Part shown: positions 5,299-6,791 of the stretch, in pieces
Layout: every line of letters begins with the position of its first letter
Numbering within the stretch: position 1 is the first letter of the stretch
NCBI GenBank assembly: GCA_036568605.1
Contig: DATCSE010000349.1
Coordinates: 1 to 6,791 of the forward strand
Length of the DNA stretch: 6,791 nt
Reading direction: 5' to 3'
Source: DATCSE01 sp036568605
Lineage (GTDB): Bacteria > Pseudomonadota > Gammaproteobacteria > Burkholderiales > Burkholderiaceae_C
Position numbers and translations under genes: made by a program
The notes under the pieces: model-generated
Database searches by the model: none
What the model saw: the letters and a program-made list of their open reading frames with translations, nothing else
What the model was told of the DNA's origin: nothing

Positions 5299-6552
5299 TC
5301 AGCGCGCCTTCACGACCTCGTTGATCTCGAGCGTCAGATCGCGGCTGCCCAGCGCGACGGCGGGCAGCTGTCCCTGCAGGTCGCCGGACTGCGCGGCGGC
5401 GCTGCCGCTCTTCGAGATGCGCGCCCCGACGACCACCCGGCTCGCGCTCGAGAGCCGGGCGTTCGGCCCCATCGACAGGCTGTCGTCCAGCGTGAAGCGC
5501 AGCGGCAGGTCCTTGACCTGCTTCTTCAGCACCGCCAGCGGCATGCGCGCGCCCTTGGCCGCGGCGCGGGCGTAGACGAACACCGTGTCGTCGGGCGCGG
5601 CACGGCGCTGCAGCGCCGGCGCCAGGGTCACGGTGCCGCTGACGGTCGCGTGGGTCGCGCTGGTGGCGTTGTTGTTGTCGCGGCTGTCGGCGCCGCTCGT
5701 CGCCGATAGGCCGACCATCGTCGTCGCGCCCAGCGGCGCGGGCACCACGTTCGCCGGCAGCAGCGCGGCCTGCGAGCCGGCGAGCTCGCGCGCCTGCGCG
5801 ATGCTGAGCTGGATCTGCTTGCCGAATGCGCTGTCCGGCGGCTCGACGCGCGCGAGCTGTTCCCAGTACTGCGCCGCGCCTTGATAGTCCTTGCGATCGA
5901 GCGACAAGGTGCCGGCCAGCGCCAGCGCTTTCGGGTTGCGCGGATCGAGCTGCAGCGCGCGCTGCAGCAGCTCGGCCGAGCTGCGGCCGGCGGCGACGCG
6001 GCGGTTCGTGATCGCGGCCGAGTAGGCGAGCTCGGCGAGCAGCGTCGGGTCGTCCGGATTCATGCGCAGCGCGGTCTCGAACGCGCCGATCGCCTGCCCG
6101 TGCTTGCCCAGCGTCGCATACGAACGGCCCAGCATGTGCCAGCCGTCGGCATCGTCGGGGCGCGACTTCAGCCGCTCGGCGAGGCGGTCGACCATCGCGG
6201 CGATGCGCGTCTCGGCCTGCGTCAGCGGGTCGCTGCTGCCCGGTGCCGCAGGGGCTGCCGCGGCGGTGTTGTCGTGCCGGTTCGGGGTGGCCGCGGCCGG
6301 CGTGCCGGCGGGCGCCTCGGGACCGACGTCGACATGCTCCGGCGAACCGAGCCAGGCATACCCGCCGCCGACGAGCGCCAGCACGAACAGCGCGATCGCC
6401 GCGGTCGGCGCCCACGAGCGCCAGGCGTCGCGGGTCGACGGCCGCGTCGACGCCAGGCGCGCCGCGGCGAGCGCGGGGCGCCACAGCGGATGCGTCAACC
6501 ACGCGGTCGCGGCCGCGATCATCAACAACGCGAACAGCAGGAACGCGGTCAT
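5299..6552 (-). CDS. ccmI: Cytochrome c maturation protein CcmI (CycH), apocytochrome chaperone
   Basis: CcmI presents reduced apocytochrome c to the CcmF/CcmH heme-ligation complex at the periplasmic face of the inner membrane. The 417-residue protein has a first membrane helix at 2-20 (TAFLLFALLMIAAATAW) and a second at about 48-68 (APTAAIALFVLALVGGGYAW). An Ala/Pro-rich linker follows (78-105). Then come TPR repeats at about 108-245, with DADGWHMLGRSYATLGKHGQ (134-153) and DPRNPKALALAGTLSLDRKDY (203-223). The C-terminal beta domain (about 302-415) includes VSGTVTLAPAL, DTVFVYARAA, LPLRFTLDDSLSMGP and LTLEINEV. The start at 6552 overlaps the ccmH stop in an ATGA and has AAGGAG 7 bases upstream. 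A longer open frame to 6699 runs inside ccmH and is not used. The loop between the two helices is only about 27 residues, shorter than in the best-studied CcmI proteins. It is the last gene of the visible ccm operon. Confidence 0.93.
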   Translation of the reverse strand: MTAFLLFALLMIAAATAWLTHPLWRPALAAARLASTRPSTRDAWRSWAPTAAIALFVLALVGGGYAWLGSPEHVDVGPEAPAGTPAAATPNRHDNTAAAAPAAPGSSDPLTQAETRIAAMVDRLAERLKSRPDDADGWHMLGRSYATLGKHGQAIGAFETALRMNPDDPTLLAELAYSAAITNRRVAAGRSSAELLQRALQLDPRNPKALALAGTLSLDRKDYQGAAQYWEQLARVEPPDSAFGKQIQLSIAQARELAGSQAALLPANVVPAPLGATTMVGLSATSGADSRDNNNATSATHATVSGTVTLAPALQRRAAPDDTVFVYARAAAKGARMPLAVLKKQVKDLPLRFTLDDSLSMGPNARLSSASRVVVGARISKSGSAAAQSGDLQGQLPAVALGSRDLTLEINEVVKAR

Positions 6553-6791
6553 CGCGGCACTCCTTGCTCTGCAACAGCTTCGGATTCGTCGTCGTCGAGG
6601 GCTTCGTCGAAAGGCTCGGCATCGAGCCGGTTGCGCCGGCGCAGCACGACCAGCAAGGTCGCGAGCCCGCCGCCCAGCAGCACGAGCGGGCCGAACCACA
6701 GCGCGAGCGTCGTGCCCTTCAGCGGCGGGCGGTAGAGCACGAAGTCGCCGTAGCGGTCGGTCATGTAGCGGCGCACCGCGGCGTCGTCGGC
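6549..6791 (-). CDS. ccmH: Cytochrome c maturation protein CcmH (CycL), C-terminal part
   Basis: Only the last 80 residues are in the window, and the frame stays open to the window edge. The motif YMTDRYGDFVLYRPP is a strong signature of CcmH. It is followed by a single membrane helix (TLALWFGPLVLLGGGLATLLVVL), a basic RRRNRL stretch and an acidic tail (DEALDDDESEAVAE). CcmH is a periplasmic membrane-anchored thiol-disulfide protein that reduces the CXXC heme-binding site of apocytochrome c. Its LRCxxCQ redox motif lies upstream, outside the window. The ATG at 6776 visible within this piece is internal and is not the true start. The TGA overlaps the ccmI ATG by 4 bases, so translation is probably coupled. 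The rest of the operon (ccmF, ccmG and others) is expected beyond position 6791. Confidence 0.93.
   Translation of the reverse strand, partial: ADDAAVRRYMTDRYGDFVLYRPPLKGTTLALWFGPLVLLGGGLATLLVVLRRRNRLDAEPFDEALDDDESEAVAEQGVPR

Noticed and set aside
4871..6622. 583-codon minus-strand frame spanning ccmI and the small gene
   Set aside because: It is an out-of-frame shadow of ccmI and of the small protein, very rich in Arg, with no domain. The real frames have overlap-coupled starts and family motifs.
6553..6699. 49-residue N-terminal extension of CcmI
   Set aside because: The extension lies inside ccmH and is Arg-rich. The ATG at 6552 has the ATGA overlap, an AAGGAG site and begins directly with the first membrane helix.

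Overview
The window is about 6.8 kb of GC-rich DNA with compact, overlapping genes. It most resembles a chromosome of a beta- or gammaproteobacterium. The TonB-dependent receptor, the DUF938 methyltransferase and the ccmH-ccmI order fit this. The short inter-helix loop of CcmI makes me lean towards the Xanthomonadales/Lysobacterales, but that placement is inference.

Layout: (1) On the plus strand, 1-833 holds the tail of a retropepsin-like protein, joined by an ATGA overlap to a DUF938 (UPF0585/METTL26-type) methyltransferase. (2) On the minus strand, 837-3023 encodes a TonB-dependent outer-membrane receptor. It ends 3 bp from the methyltransferase stop, and its best start is a GTG with a good ribosome binding site. 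(3) A 198-bp divergent intergenic region separates the receptor from a small single-domain cupin (3222-3617, plus). (4) 36 bp after the cupin, behind a very strong Shine-Dalgarno, lies a 430-residue putative zinc metalloprotease (3654-4946, plus). It has an HEISH motif and a downstream ExxxDxxA motif, and I do not recognise it as a named family. (5) A 96-residue protein is encoded on the opposite strand (4924-5214). Its 3' end overlaps the metalloprotease gene by 23 bp, and it has its own plausible sigma70 promoter. It looks like the small effector-associated proteins (EACC1-like) found beside proteases and other effectors in bacterial conflict systems. (6) 5299-6791 (minus) is the end of a cytochrome c maturation operon, ccmH (partial) overlapping ccmI.

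How they work together: CcmH and CcmI act at the heme-ligation step of cytochrome c biogenesis. The receptor handles TonB-driven uptake of an unknown ligand. The cupin could share its control region, but a functional link is not shown. The least ordinary part is the metalloprotease and small-protein pair, which sits between housekeeping genes and could be an undescribed protease-based regulatory or defence cassette. That role is inferred from motifs and arrangement alone. No RNA genes, insertion sequences, CRISPR arrays or long repeats were seen.
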